From contig JAUTDX010000063.1 of the NCBI GenBank assembly GCA_030844895.1, positions 868,001 to 932,000 of the forward strand: DNA of 64,000 nt, in the 5' to 3' direction. The stretch comes from Ambrosia x helenae. Taxonomy: Eukaryota; Streptophyta; Magnoliopsida; Asterales; Asteraceae. The notes below the pieces were generated by a model. That model ran no database searches. It was not told where the DNA came from and was given only the letters and a program-made list of their open reading frames with translations. Each line of letters starts with the position of its first letter. The stretch's first letter is position 1. Below, one piece after another: positions 1-12,011 of the stretch. The position numbers were made by a program, and so were the translations under genes.

Positions 1-268
1 GGCGCGCGCCTCACGTATTCTGGGTATTTTTTATGCATAAAAATGTCGTACCTTGGTGTTTTTTGGCTTGTACATATAGGTAAAATCACATAAAAACCTT
101 ATTTATAGCTATATTTTGGGTAAATAAAGCTAAAAACTCATGGAATATATATGGGATATATAAAAAAATTTGTATAATTAGTGTGCGCTTCGGGTACAAA
201 AATCCCACGCTTTTTGCGCTTTGCGCTTAGACCTCGTCGCTTTTGTGCGCCTAGCGCTTTTTAAAACC
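1..268. mobile_element. End of an unidentified transposable element with GCGC-rich terminus
   Basis: The block 180-262 is rich in GCGCTTT and GCGCCTAG motifs and has no counterpart in copy 2. Homology with copy 2 of the kleisin gene begins abruptly at about 270 (matching about 9999). This suggests an insertion in intron 1 of copy 1 whose left part lies outside the window. No target-site duplication can be seen. Confidence 0.35.
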
Positions 269-706
269 AAGATCCTACGTCTCCACAAACTCCTATCCTC
301 GACCATATCCTCTGAGAGGTGCAACACTGCAACTCTAGCAAATCCTGCCTAATTCGCGCGTCCCAAGTCAGTTTATATGACATACGATTCAAGATATATG
401 TTCGATGTATATATCTTGTTACAATGAAACTTATAGATATAAGAAGAATTTATATGCCATAAGGACTGCTATTGTGAATTGTGTCAAAATATGATGCTAT
501 AAATTTCGTGCTGACACATGATAACATTTGAACTTTGAAGTGTACTGTTTGTGTGCGGATATTGAGTAATCAAATGGTAGGATATAAAAGCTAAGTGGGT
601 TCATGTCTTAACATACTGCAGACACTTTAGTTTTTCATATCCCAGTTACACTCAGAATTTATAGCACTATTTGTAAGTTTAAAAAGCTTGGCAAGGTACT
701 GAATGT

Positions 707-1225
707 CTAAGCAGTTAATGTCGGAAAATATCGGTTATCGGTCGAGGACCGATATTTGATATATCGGTTTTCGCAGTGAGATATCGGTGGGATATCGGTA
801 ATTTTATATCATGCAAAATCCATATATATATAGAGGTTTAACACTAACAATTAAATATAATCTCCTACAATTAACAAATTGACCTCTTGCAACATGCAAA
901 ACAATAACAATTGTAGCAAGTAGGAACTTATTAAGACTTTAAAGTTTAAACACTAATATTTAACACTGACAATTAACAATTAAGACTTAAAACACTAACA
1001 ACATCAATAATAGGCAAGACAAATAGAAGAACTAATAAGAAAGATACCGATATCGAGAATATCGGTGATATATCGGTCAAATATCGGTAAGATATCGGTC
1101 AATATCACCGATAATATCGGTAGAAAAATATCGGTCAAAATATCGGTATCAATATATCGGTTGATGACCGATAACCGATATATCGGACCGATATAGCGGA
1201 TATATCGGTGATATTAACTGCTTAG
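707..1225. mobile_element. hAT-type MITE with TATCGGT motif arrays, in intron 1 of kleisin copy 1
   Basis: Perfect 13-bp terminal inverted repeats CTAAGCAGTTAAT (707-719 and 1213-1225) are flanked by an identical 8-bp target duplication CTGAATGT (699-706 and 1226-1233), as in hAT elements. Both subterminal regions are packed with ATATCGGT or its complement, most densely at 1045-1210. There is no coding capacity. Confidence 0.85.
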
Positions 1226-2880
1226 CTGAATGTCTTAATCATCAAAAACATGGGGGAAAGCATTCAAAAGCATAGTCTTTAAAAGGAAAAAAAATATGCA
1301 TGGAAGTGTTTGATTTACATGTCCTGTATAAAAATTAGTTATATAAATGCCCCTGAATTATATGAAGTGTCTTTAAATAAGCAAACATGTATTATAAAAT
1401 ATGTTGTATTCTTGAATGAAGCTTAATCTCAGTCCCAATACTAATAGAGCTTGAGAACTTGAAAACGGTCTAATTGACTGGGCTGAATTATTTATTATTA
1501 TTTTTTTCTTAATTTGGAGAATACCGCTACAGTGCTGTTAAGTATATGGTAGAATAATGTTTAAATCGTATATTAACTTGATGGGAACTTTCTTATCTGA
1601 AAGGCTTGTTGGTCTGTAGAACATGTCTAAATTGAAATCTCTCCTTGAGGAATTGTTACTTTTTTACACTTGGGTCTTGATTGGACTTGAGGAAAAAGAA
1701 AAAAAAAGAAAACATGGGCTGATTGAAATTATGTTTTAACAAATTAAACTGCTATACTTGTTAATTTACTCTGGTTGATTTTGACAGATTCAATCCTATT
1801 TCCCGAGATGCCTATTGCACTGCGGTTGTCCAGCCATCTTTTGCTTGTGTGGTTAGGATATACTCAAAAAAGGTCAACTACCTTTTTGATGATTGCAGCG
1901 AGGCTTTGCTTAAAGTCAAACAAGCTTTTCGTTCGACTGCTGTTGACTTGCCACCTGAAGAATCTACTGCTCCATATCATTCCATTACCTTGCCAGAGAC
2001 CTTTGATCTAAATGATTTTGAGATGCCAGACAATGATTTGCAGGGGTTAGTTTGTCACTATATATCTTTTCAGGGGCTCTTCTTGTCAATTATAATAGAA
2101 CACCTTGGCTGCTGGTCTTCATTTACCATCATTACTGTATTGCAATTTTGAGAGCGGCCGCTGAGCGGGCTTAAAATTATAGGACAATTTGAAAGAAAAT
2201 GTCTTGTTCTTGTTAGAATGTTAGGGTGCTGCTGCTTTTCACTAATATATACTAATTTTTGCTTGGCTGCTTGCTGATATAAATAATTTGCAGTAGTTAT
2301 GTTGATCAACACATCAGTTCAAAGGACCAGATCACACTACAAGATACCATGGAGGGTGTTGTTTACTCTACATCTAAATTTGGGCTTGATGGTTGGTATC
2401 CGTGTCCATTTATTTACATTTTTTAGTTCAGTTTATTTGCAATTCTTATTTTTTTTATTTTGTTTTTGCTTATAGAGAGATTTGGTGATGATGATGCGTC
2501 TGGTTTGGACCTTGAAGAGGTAACTACGTGTCTTATAGAATCTTGTAAGATTTGGAATCGCCTAGTACTGCTTGTTAGCCTTAATAATATTAACATCATA
2601 TAGAATATCCTAAGTCTAGGATTATGTACATATGTAAGGTGTTATTTATGTGTGACATTTTATGTAAATAGTGTGTATGCCCTAAGTTTAGGCTGGTATT
2701 TAGAAGCACCGTTTAGATGGGCAGTTATGCCAACATCTAACCAACATGTTAGTTAGAATCATATCGGTTCACTAAGTATAAATAATAGGTGGTGGTAAAA
2801 CATTTGTTAATCAATATCCTATTGTTCAGTTATTTTCCCACCCTACTTTCCCTCGTAAACATTCTCCATAAGTGTCGTTT

Positions 2881-2911
2881 CAATATCGATCAACACCGTT
2901 GATCGATATTG
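2881..2911. other. Perfect hairpin in intron 4 of the kleisin gene (also about 11749-11779 in copy 2)
   Basis: CAATATCGATCAAC is followed by a 3-base loop and its exact complement, giving a 14-bp stem. In copy 2 the stem is 13 bp with a different loop. The flanking 2575-2960 is otherwise ordinary intron. Confidence 0.6.
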
Positions 2912-3102
2912 ATTCAAAACCAGATTTGACAATTATGCCAAGTCGCAACACTGCTTAGGAATTGAGACATTGGGAGCATGACAATATGACATAGGATCGT
3001 CACTAAAAGTTTTGAAATTTTGACAATTGGTGCAAACAGGAATTACTGGCTGAGAAGGCTGCAACTCCTGAACTTGCTGCTGGTGCATCAAATTTAGAGT
3101 AT

Positions 3103-3104
<2 letters not shown>

Positions 3105-3149
<45 letters not shown>
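3105..3149 (+). repeat. (CT)n microsatellite in intron 5 of copy 1
   Basis: An uninterrupted CT dinucleotide tract lies directly after the intron 5 donor. Copy 2 has the same tract in a shorter form at about 11973-12008, so repeat length has changed since duplication. Confidence 0.95.
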
Positions 3150-3150
<1 letters not shown>

Positions 3151-4708
3151 GTGTGTGTATATTACTATGAACTATGAACTATTCTTCTTATTTTGGTATC
3201 ATATTTTTATGTTCTAACATAAATACATCCTTCAATGTCAGTGGTGATCCTCAGGCATCTGTCGATGCTGATGCTAGTGACAATCTAAATGAGGTCGATA
3301 ACAGAACTTGACATTATTTTCATTATACTTTTTGATTTTGGAGTGTTTTCAATCTCACATAAAATATCCTTGTTTCTTTTTCATATCAGGATTTGGATGA
3401 GTATGATGGAGATAATGAACCAGTTGACTACGCCCAAGGTCCATGTACTCCAGGACTATGGGAAGAACCAAATTTGGCCAACATTCAAGAAACTTCTGCA
3501 TGTGATGATCATCAGGAACCAGAAAATCATGCCATAACTGAGTCTTCAGTGAAGGGGAATTTAGAAAACCTTTTCCCACCTGAACAGCATCATAATCCAT
3601 TTGACTCGCTTGAGAAATCACAACCTCACGTTGCAGAAAACAGAACAAATGTTTGGTTCAACACCTCTTACAGAATTACTTTCAACTGGAGCTGTTATTC
3701 CTGTGTCTAATGATCCTGCCAAAGTGGAGGGTTTATTAAACCAAAATGTCAGGAACGAGGACCCTGGATTTCAGACCGCCAGTGATAACCATGAAAACTT
3801 TGTAAAATATCAAGGTATGCTAACATGTTTCTTTGTTTTGTATTATTTAAGTAGGTCATGCTAGCTGGTTTCAGAAGGTTGTTATGTTGGAAATTCATCC
3901 AACTTTTTTTTTTTTTTTTTTGCAGGAAATCAGGACCTTGGAGTTCAGACCAGCAATGATCGCCATGTAAATTTTGTAGAATATCAAGGCATGTTTAGTA
4001 TAGTTTAAGTAGATCTAGCTATATCTGGTTTCATAAAGTTTATTTTGGAGTATCATCAATTTTGTCTTAATTCCTCAGGAAATCAGGAGAATACGTTTCA
4101 TCCTACCACTGAATTGGTATCAAACACTGATAAAGACAATCTTGTTGGTACTCCCCAACATCATACGTCTTTCGATCCAAACAATGCCGCAACTCCGGTT
4201 CTGTTTTCTCATGACAGCATGCCAGATTCCAACTTTCCTAGTCTCAGGCCATGCATCACTTTCCCGAACCATGAAACTAATGGTAAGAAGCTAAAATTAC
4301 ACATCAATAGTCCATTGTTCTCAATTTTAACACCAACTGTTTGATTATTTTACAGCTGAAGGACCACATGCAACAGAAGCATTGAATAAAAATTTTCAAG
4401 AAATTCATCATGCTGAAGTTAATCAGAATCACCAAGTTCAGTTGAATAATGTAATTCAAAGGGAGGTGCAAGTAGAAAGCATCAACAACTATAGCAATAA
4501 CTTTTCAACCCCTGTAAATCAAAGGGAGGTTCAAGTAGAAAATATCAACAGCTATGCCAATGACGTTCCTGCTCCTGAGAAAAGGCTCTCCTTACCACAT
4601 TGGCTTTCAGATGTGCCCAAAAACTTTGTACCAGAAAGTACACCAATTGAAAAAGACATAACATCGGGAACAAAACGCAGTTTCACTGAAAGCTCAATGA
4701 CTGATCAG

Positions 4709-5142
4709 AGTCTAAATTTAAATGAATCTTCTTCGGGTTTTTTTAACACAAATATGCCTTCTCAGAGTTTAAATTTAAATACATCTTCAGGTTTTTACAG
4801 CACAAACACGACTGCTCAGAGTCTAAATTTGAATCAGTCTTTGGGATTTTTCAACACAAATGTGACTCCTCAGAGTTTAAATTTAAATGCATCTTCCAGT
4901 TTTTACACTACAAACACGACTGCTCAGAGTCAAAATTTGAATCAGTCTTCGGGGTTTTTCACCACAGATACGACTGCTCAGAGTCTAAATATAAATCAGC
5001 CTTCTGGTTTTTCACCACAAACACGACTGCTCAGAATCAAAATTTGAATCAGTCTTCGGGTTTTTTCACCACAAATACAACTGCTCAAAGTTTAAACTTA
5101 AATCAGTCTTCGGGTCCATTCACCATGAATATGAGTGGACAA
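4709..5142 (+). repeat. Eight 54-bp coding repeats (18 residues) in exon 10 of kleisin copy 1
   Basis: Eight tandem units of the type SLNLNQSSGFFTTNTTAQ lie between the conserved KRSFTESSMTDQ and the DLLSSIL block. The first unit has one extra Ser and the sixth contains a one-base T deletion that breaks the frame. The units are more diverged from each other than copy 1 is from copy 2 at the matching unit, so most of the expansion precedes the gene duplication. Confidence 0.9.
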
Positions 5143-7477
5143 TCTGTTGTGAATGATGAGGATTTGTTGTCTTCAATATTAGGTAAGCAGACTATTTTGT
5201 TTTTGTTTTTTTTCCTTTACTTTGAGTTGATTTCTTAAGTTACGATTTTTTTTTGTACACAGTTGGAAGAAAATCTTCAATGCTACAAATGAAGCCCAGT
5301 CCTCCCGTTGCGACACAATCTACAAAACGTAGACGATCTACTGCACCCAAAACTGGTGTTCCCAAAAGGAAGGTGCTCATGGATGATAACATGGCTTTGC
5401 ATGGCGAGTATGTTCCATTTCATTGTTTAGTTTTCTTTTATTATTAGGTTGTTGTCTGTGAACAAAGTTTCTTTTCTTTTTCTCAAACAGCGCAATACGT
5501 CAGCAACTGACAAACACTGAAGACATTCGGCGATTAAGAAAAAAAGCTCCTTGCACTCGTTCTGAAATTTCGATGCTGGAGAAACAGTTTTGGGAAGATG
5601 ACATTTTTAGTGAACCTATATTTACTGGTGAGTTGTTTGTTGAGTGATTTACATTTAGCTCTAAATTATTCTTTAGTGTACCATATCTTATCAATATTTA
5701 TTTTTCTAAGTGTTAAGATAATTTCACCGTGTCTTAACATTTAGAAATATAAATTTTTACATTTTTAGGTTGCTGGACTGAATTCCTTATTTACAGGGGT
5801 GTCGATCAAATTGGCTTCTTTGCACAATCAGTTATATAAACTAAGTAGAATTGTTGTTCCCCATAACGATGTTCCTTTAGAAGGTGGAAAAGACCCAAAT
5901 CCAATTTCCCAAAATGATGAAAAGGAGAAACAACTGGAAGTTGGGGCAATTGTTTCTAAAGAAAATGCTAACCTTGACCCTGTTGCACAGCCGATTGAGC
6001 TTCCTATTGTGACAGACAACCCTGTTGCACAGCCAATTGAGCCTCCTATGATGACAGACAACCACACACACGATAACAATACAGCCAGTTTAGATTATTA
6101 TGGAAGTCAACCACAACAGATGGGTACAACTGAACACATGGCAGAACCCTTCAATTCAAATCCTGATCTTTTTGGGGAGAGAATTGCGATGGAAATTGAT
6201 CCAAAAAGCTTTCCAGATGCTGATATTGGAGTTCCTGTTATGCCTACTGAGGTTGAACCACCGACACATGTTGATGTGGTCCCAAGTAATACTTTTGACA
6301 TGTCAGCAGCAATGAGTGAGGTTCAGGTGGATGCTTCTCTGCAAACTGAGGCTCCAGGTGTCAATTTAACTGAGAAAATCGATTTACAACCTGTTGACAT
6401 GGATATAAATAGCTCTAATCATCTGGAAAGTAGCATAGCTTCTGAAACCAACATTGATGTTGCTCCTGTTAAAGAAGTATCAGAAGAAAAACATGATCAA
6501 GAAGATGAATATAGGAAAAATGAAGAAGCGGTTGTAAATGAGGATGCAGCCTTAGCTTCAAATGTTGAGTCTAGTATCCATAATTCGGTTTACAATGGTA
6601 TGTTTGGTGAAGAATTTGGAACAGAAGTCAATCCAGTTTTGGAAAATGTTTCATTGGACGAAAGAGAAAACGCAGGTCATCAAGTTACTTTTGAGACTAC
6701 TGAAATATATGTTGAAGATATCGCTGCTGATAACAAGGTTGATGATAATGTAAGTGAAATTTTGATATTTTTTCAACGTTATAAAAGAATGCTTGCTTAA
6801 TCGAAAATTCTTATTGTGCATCTGTTGTGCAGGAGTTACCTCATCCTGCAGTTGAAAATGATACAGGTTTGCATTCTTACTGATTATACACTCGTAATAT
6901 ATTGTTACATTAAATTGAATAAATAAGTGTGTGTATTCATTGTATAGTCATTTTTGAGTGGGTGGTTGTTTGTTCAGATTTTCTGAATTTTGACGATATT
7001 GATGATGACACGGGGGATGCTGGTGGTGATTACGTGTCTGATGTGGAAGCCACACGGGTTATTGACAACAGTGGATGGTCTTCCCGTACAAAGTATGTAT
7101 ATGATATTTTTAAGTTTAACTTGATGAAGTTATTATTATTATACTTGTGTGACAAGTTAAATTTGTGGTTAGGGCTGTTGCAAAATACCTCCAAATCATG
7201 TTTGACAAGGAAGGAGAGCGTGGAAGGAATATGCTTGCGGTAGACAATCTGCTGGTTGGCAAAACACGCAAGGAAGCCTCAAGAATGTTCTTTGAAACAT
7301 TGGTACGTTGTGCTAGTCATAAGTTTCTTCTGCGACTATCATTCAATGATCCACTTAATAACGCACATTTTACAGGTTCTGAAGACGAAAGATTACATCC
7401 ATGTAGAGCAGGCAGATCCGTATGAAAACATAAATATATTCCCACGGGCAAAGCTTTTGAAATCAGACTTTTATTAG

Positions 7478-7875
7478 AGAGATATACTAATTGAAGCTGC
7501 AAGATATCTGTTGTTTGTTTGGTTGGTTGTTTCTCAAGTAAAGTAGCTATCTTGTAATTTTTAAACCACGGAGTTCAGTAGATTGGTTATGTACAACTTG
7601 TAATGGTTTTTAGAAGCTACGCATTAATAATTATTTGTATATACGTATATATCGTTAATCGGTATGCTAATTTATTTAGTGTTGTTATGTACAACTTGTG
7701 ATGATGTACAACTTTGTTATAAGTGGGATTAACTGAGTATGATGATTATTATTATGATGATGATGTACAACTTGTGATTTACTTCTGTATGCCACCTATG
7801 TGTTAATCGTATTAAAAAAATTGACTTCGTTTGTACCACTTTTCTTTTAACTGTAGCCCTTGTCGTAGTCCAAAA
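7478..7875 (+). other. 3' untranslated region of copy 1 and intergenic DNA
   Basis: 7478 to about 7690 is homologous to the region after the copy 2 stop codon. It holds repeated TGTACAACTTGT motifs (about 7589, 7688, 7766). I see no gene in the remainder. Confidence 0.6.
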
Positions 7876-8507
7876 CATAGTCACAAGATTCGCTAGATAG
7901 GTTGCGTACCGCGAACCGAATCGTGCGTACCGGAATCGGGTACATTCGCAACCCGTTCGCCTAGGATTCGCTCTCTGATTCGAAGAATTGAGCGTACCCG
8001 ATTCATTAGAGTAGAACAGAGGTTAGAGGTACCTGTATTGCAGCGATTGGAGTGTATGACGGCGAGGAACGAGCTGCAACAATGGAGGAGACAAAAAAAA
8101 TTAGGGTATGTGGGTCGAGGAAGGAAGATGACGGCAGATGGTTTTAATTTTGTTATTTACAAAACATAAAAGCCTTAAGATATTTTAACATTAACCCCTC
8201 TATCTTTTATTAGTTTACATTTATTCCCTAAAATTTGTTTGTTTTTACTTAAAAAGTGTAAATAAGTTTGTATATTTAGACATTTAAGTTCCTCTATCTT
8301 TACTAGTTTACATTTGGTACTTAAAGTTATATATTGTATAATGTTTATATACGATACGACGTACCAACTCATAGGGTACACCGTACCGCGTACCGAATTG
8401 GCGAACCGAATGAACCTACCCCCGTCGTACCGAATTTTAGAAATGCACGAACCGCGTACCTGTTTTCGTACCACGAACCGGAGCGTACCGCGATTCATGT
8501 GACTATG
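7876..8507. mobile_element. hAT-type MITE with CGTACC motif arrays between the two kleisin copies
   Basis: Imperfect terminal inverted repeats start CATAGTCACA at 7876 and mirror GTGACTATG ending at 8507. The flanking 8-mers GTCCAAAA (7868-7875) and GTCCGAAA (8508-8515) agree at 7 of 8 positions. Both ends are filled with CGTACC and CGAACCG motifs (7900-8010 and 8355-8495). The AT-rich centre has no coding capacity. Confidence 0.75.
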
Positions 8508-8515
8508 GTCCGAAA

Positions 8516-9181
8516 CCAAGTATGAAACCATTTGTAAAATTTGATATCAATAATGTAATATTATTGTATCAAAATAACAAAATGAGTAAACCACATATGT
8601 TAACTCTATAATTTAATTCTTTAAGGTATATAAAAGTTGTTTACTTGTATTCTCTAAAAGCTGTTTGTAAACTGTGATAAGAAGAATATCATATTTTTAT
8701 AAAAAATAAGTAAAAAATAAAACGTTTTATCGATAAGTTAAAAAAAAAAACACGAATATTATAAAAAAAAATAAGTTGCTCATGTAACACCTCAGATTGT
8801 ATAGAACACAGGTTGGCTAGTAACACTGCGATTACAAGAGACACCATACCACCCACTACTCAACTCCAAAACTACTACTATACTTGTGTACCACCCCCCC
8901 CCCCCCCCCCCCCCCCCCATACACCTGCTATTTACTTACCTTCTTCTACCGAATTTTTATTTGTATATTTTTTTTTTCTTCCAAATCTTGGTTTTCTTTT
9001 AGGGCTTCGTACCGGGTATCTAAATTAGGTCAATTTTGATTATATGGCTTGTGTCAAAATCTGGACTTGAAGCTCTGCATAAATAGAAAATTGGGGCTTT
9101 TGAAGCTTATTGTAGTAGATGTTCTGAAATTAGGGCTTGTAAGAGTGGAGAAGAAAGATTGTATGAAATTGTGAAGGAAGG
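8516..9181 (+). promoter_or_regulatory. Upstream region and probable 5' untranslated region of kleisin copy 2
   Basis: AT-rich DNA followed by a run of about 28 C at 8891-8919, then a pyrimidine-rich stretch and about 170 bases without obvious repeats leading to the ATG at 9182. I cannot place the transcription start. Confidence 0.4.
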
Positions 9182-11971
9182 ATGTTTTATTCGCAGTTTA
9201 TTTTAGCAAAAAAAGGTCCTTTAGGGACTATATGGATCGCTGCTCACTTGGAGAGGAAGCTCCGAAAGAATCAAGTTGCAGATACTGATATCGGTCTCTC
9301 TGTTGGTATTATTATCTTTTCCTTTCTTTTCTTTGCTATCTTCTTGCATAAATTTAATAATAATAATAATAATAATAATTACTTTTCTTTTGTTTCTGTT
9401 TATATAATTGGTGACTCTGCCTTATTTGTTGAACTATAATTGCCTTTGTTTAGATAGTTTATGAACAGAAATCTTATGGTTTAGGACTCAGTTAGGGAAG
9501 TGTTTTATGGCTTGTGGTTTTAAAGCTATCATTACTGTTAGAATAAAGAGTATTGCTTAAGTGGGGACTAAGCGAGTTTTAAGTAGCTTCAAATTCTCAG
9601 TTTTGGCTGTTTAGATTTATTATTTGTTTTTTTACTTTTTAGTCTGGGGAGTTGGGATGTAGGCTACTTCCAGTGAGCCTCTATCCCAAGGGATAAAGAG
9701 GCTGCTTCCGGTGAGATCCTCAGCTCCAAAGTCAAATCTAAGCATAGGCCTCAAATAAGATTATATATGCAATTATGCACGCATCTACTAAAAAACAATA
9801 GAAACCCAGTATCATACCATCAATACTCTTAGTAAGCTACAAAACAGCTAAAAACATTTAATAGTACTAGTGTAGATTCATATAGACACACATACAAAAA
9901 GATAACACGTAGAGGCTACCAAATAGACTAAAAAGCTAAGCTCCTAAGACAATGCTCTAATGTACAACCTAAACATACCGTAGAAGTCCTGAACCTTAAT
10001 CCTACGTCTCCACATACTCCTATCCTCGACCATATCCTCGGAGAGGTGCAACTCTAGCAAATCCTGCCTAATTCGCGCGTCCCAAGTCAGTTTATATGAC
10101 ATACGATTCAAGATATATGTACTATGTATATTTATTGTTACAATGAAACTTATAGATATAAGAAGAATTTATATGACATAAGGACTGCTATTGTGAATTG
10201 TGTCAAAATATGATGCTATAAATTTCGTGCTGACACGTGATAACATTTGAACTTTGAAGTGTACTGTTTGTGGGCGGATATTGAGTAATCAAATGGTAGG
10301 ATATAAAAGCTAAGTGGGTTCATGTCTTAACATACTGCAGACACTTTAGTTTTTCATATCCCAGTTACACTCAGAATTTATAGCACTATTTGTAAGTTTA
10401 TAGCACTATTTGTAAGTTTAAAAAAAGTTTTTCATATCCCAGTTACACTCAGAATTTATAGCACTATTTGTAACTTTCTTATCTGAAAGGCCTGTTGGTC
10501 TGTAGAACATGTCTAAATTGAAATCTCTCCTTGAGGAAGTGTTACTTTTTTACACTTGGGTCTTGATTGGACTTGAGGAAAAAAAAAAAAGAAAACATGG
10601 GCTGATTGAAATTATGTTTTAACAAATTAAACTGCTATACTTGTTAATTTACCCTGGTTGATTTTGACAGATTCAATCCTATTTCCTGAGATGCCTATTG
10701 CACTGCGGTTGTCCAGCCATCTTTTGCTTGGTGTGGTTAGGATATACTCAAAAAAGGTCAACTACCTTTTTGATGATTGCAGCGAGGCTTTGCTTAAAGT
10801 CAAACAAGCTTTTCGTTCGACTGCTGTTGACTTGCCACCTGAAGAATCTACTGCTCCATATCATTCAATTACCTTGCCAGAGACCTTTGATCTAGATGAT
10901 TTTGAGATGCCAGACAATGATTTGCAGGGGTTAGTTTGTCACTATATATCTTTTCAGGGGCTCTTCTTGTCAATTATAATAGAACACCTTGGCTGCTGGT
11001 CTTCATTTAACATCATTACTGTATTGCAATTTTGAGAGCGGCCGCTGAGCGGGCTTAAAATTATAGGACAGTTTGAAAGAAAATGTCTTGTTCTTGTTAG
11101 GGTGCTGGTGCTTTTCACTAATATATACTAATTTTTGCTTGCTGATATAAATAATTTGCAGTAGTTATGTTGATCAACACATCAGTTCAAAGGACCAGAT
11201 CACACTACAAGATACCATGGAGGGTGTTGTTTACTCTACATCTAAATTTGGACTCGATGGTTGGTATCCGTGTCCATTTATTTACATTTTTTAGTGCAGT
11301 TTATTTGCAATTCTTATTTTTTTTATTTTGTTTTTGCTTATAGAGAGATTTGGTGATGATGATGCGTCTGGTTTGGACCTTGAAGAGGTAACTACGTGTC
11401 TTATAGAATCTTGTAAGATTTGGAATCGCCTAGTACTGCTTGTTAGCCTTAATAATATTAACATCATATAGAATATCCTAAGTCTAGGATTATGTACATA
11501 TGTAAGGTGTTATTTATGTGTGACATTTTATGTAAATAGTGTGTATGCCCTAAGTTTAGGCTGGTATTTAGAAGCACCGTTTAGATGGGCAGTTATGCCA
11601 ACATCTAACCAACATGTTAGTTAGAATCATATCGGTTCACTAAGTATAAATAATAGGTGGTGGTAAAACATTTGTTAATCAATATCCTATTGTTCAGTTA
11701 TTTTCCCACCCTACTTTCCCTCGTAAACATTCTCAATAAGTGTCGTTTCAATATCGATCAACGGTTTTGATCGATATTGATTCAAAACCAGATTTGACAA
11801 TTATGCCAAGTCGCAACACTGCTTAGGAATTGAGACATTGGGAGCATGACAATATGACATAGGATTCGTCACTAAAAGTTTTGAAATTTTGACAATTGGT
11901 GCAAACAGGAATTACTGGCTGAGAAGGCTGCAACTCCTGAACTTGCTGCTGGTGCATCAAATTTAGAGTAT

Positions 11972-12011
<40 letters not shown>

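Larger units (their letters stand above)
1788..7477 (+). pseudogene. SYN4-like: Cohesin alpha-kleisin (RAD21/SYN4-like), tandem copy 1, exons 2-17, with frame breaks
   Basis: Alpha-kleisin bridges the SMC1-SMC3 heads in cohesin, which holds sister chromatids together. Exons read: 1788-2045, 2294-2391, 2476-2519, 3040-3098, 3242-3293, 3390-3814, 3926-3988, 4079-4282, 4356-5182, 5263-5407, 5491-5627, 5797-6749, 6833-6866, 6978-7092, 7173-7302, 7376-7477. Exon 2 encodes the conserved kleisin N-terminal region (RLSSHLL, VNYLFDDCSEALLK). Exons 16-17 encode the C-terminal winged helix (KTRKEASRMFFETL). Exon 1 is expected about 0.5 kb left of the window. Compared with copy 2 there are three single-base indels: one G missing near 1846, one extra A at 3637-3640, one T missing near 5008-5012. 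Exon 13 has a 14-residue tandem duplication (PVAQPIE motif) absent from copy 2, and the protein ends SDFY instead of SDF. All introns keep consensus ends. Either a decaying copy or a real gene with sequencing indels. Confidence 0.85.
270..7690 (+). repeat. Tandem duplication unit, copy 1 (partner about 9999-17165)
   Basis: Introns, exons and the 3' untranslated region align with about 9999-17165 at high identity by eye. Homology covers intron 1 from 270, all exons 2-17 and about 200 bases after the stop codon. The units differ by a hAT MITE here (707-1225), a Helitron in the other copy (15763-16338), a shortened intron 1 in copy 2, small indels and microsatellite length. Confidence 0.9.

Noticed and set aside
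707..1225. CRISPR-like or centromeric short repeat array
   Set aside because: Spacing of the TATCGGT motif is irregular, both orientations occur, and the block is bounded by TIRs and a target duplication.
2151..2172. GCGGCCGC (NotI-like) string in intron 2, as if cloning linker or vector
   Set aside because: The same string sits in the homologous intron of copy 2 (about 11036-11057) with natural flanks on both sides.
8175..8531. 118-codon minus-strand frame near 8.3 kb
   Set aside because: It reads across the CGTACC array and AT-rich centre of the hAT MITE, with no domain.
8891..8919. Poly-C tract as a regulatory G-quadruplex site
   Set aside because: A plain mononucleotide run of uncertain length, error-prone in assembly; no support for function.
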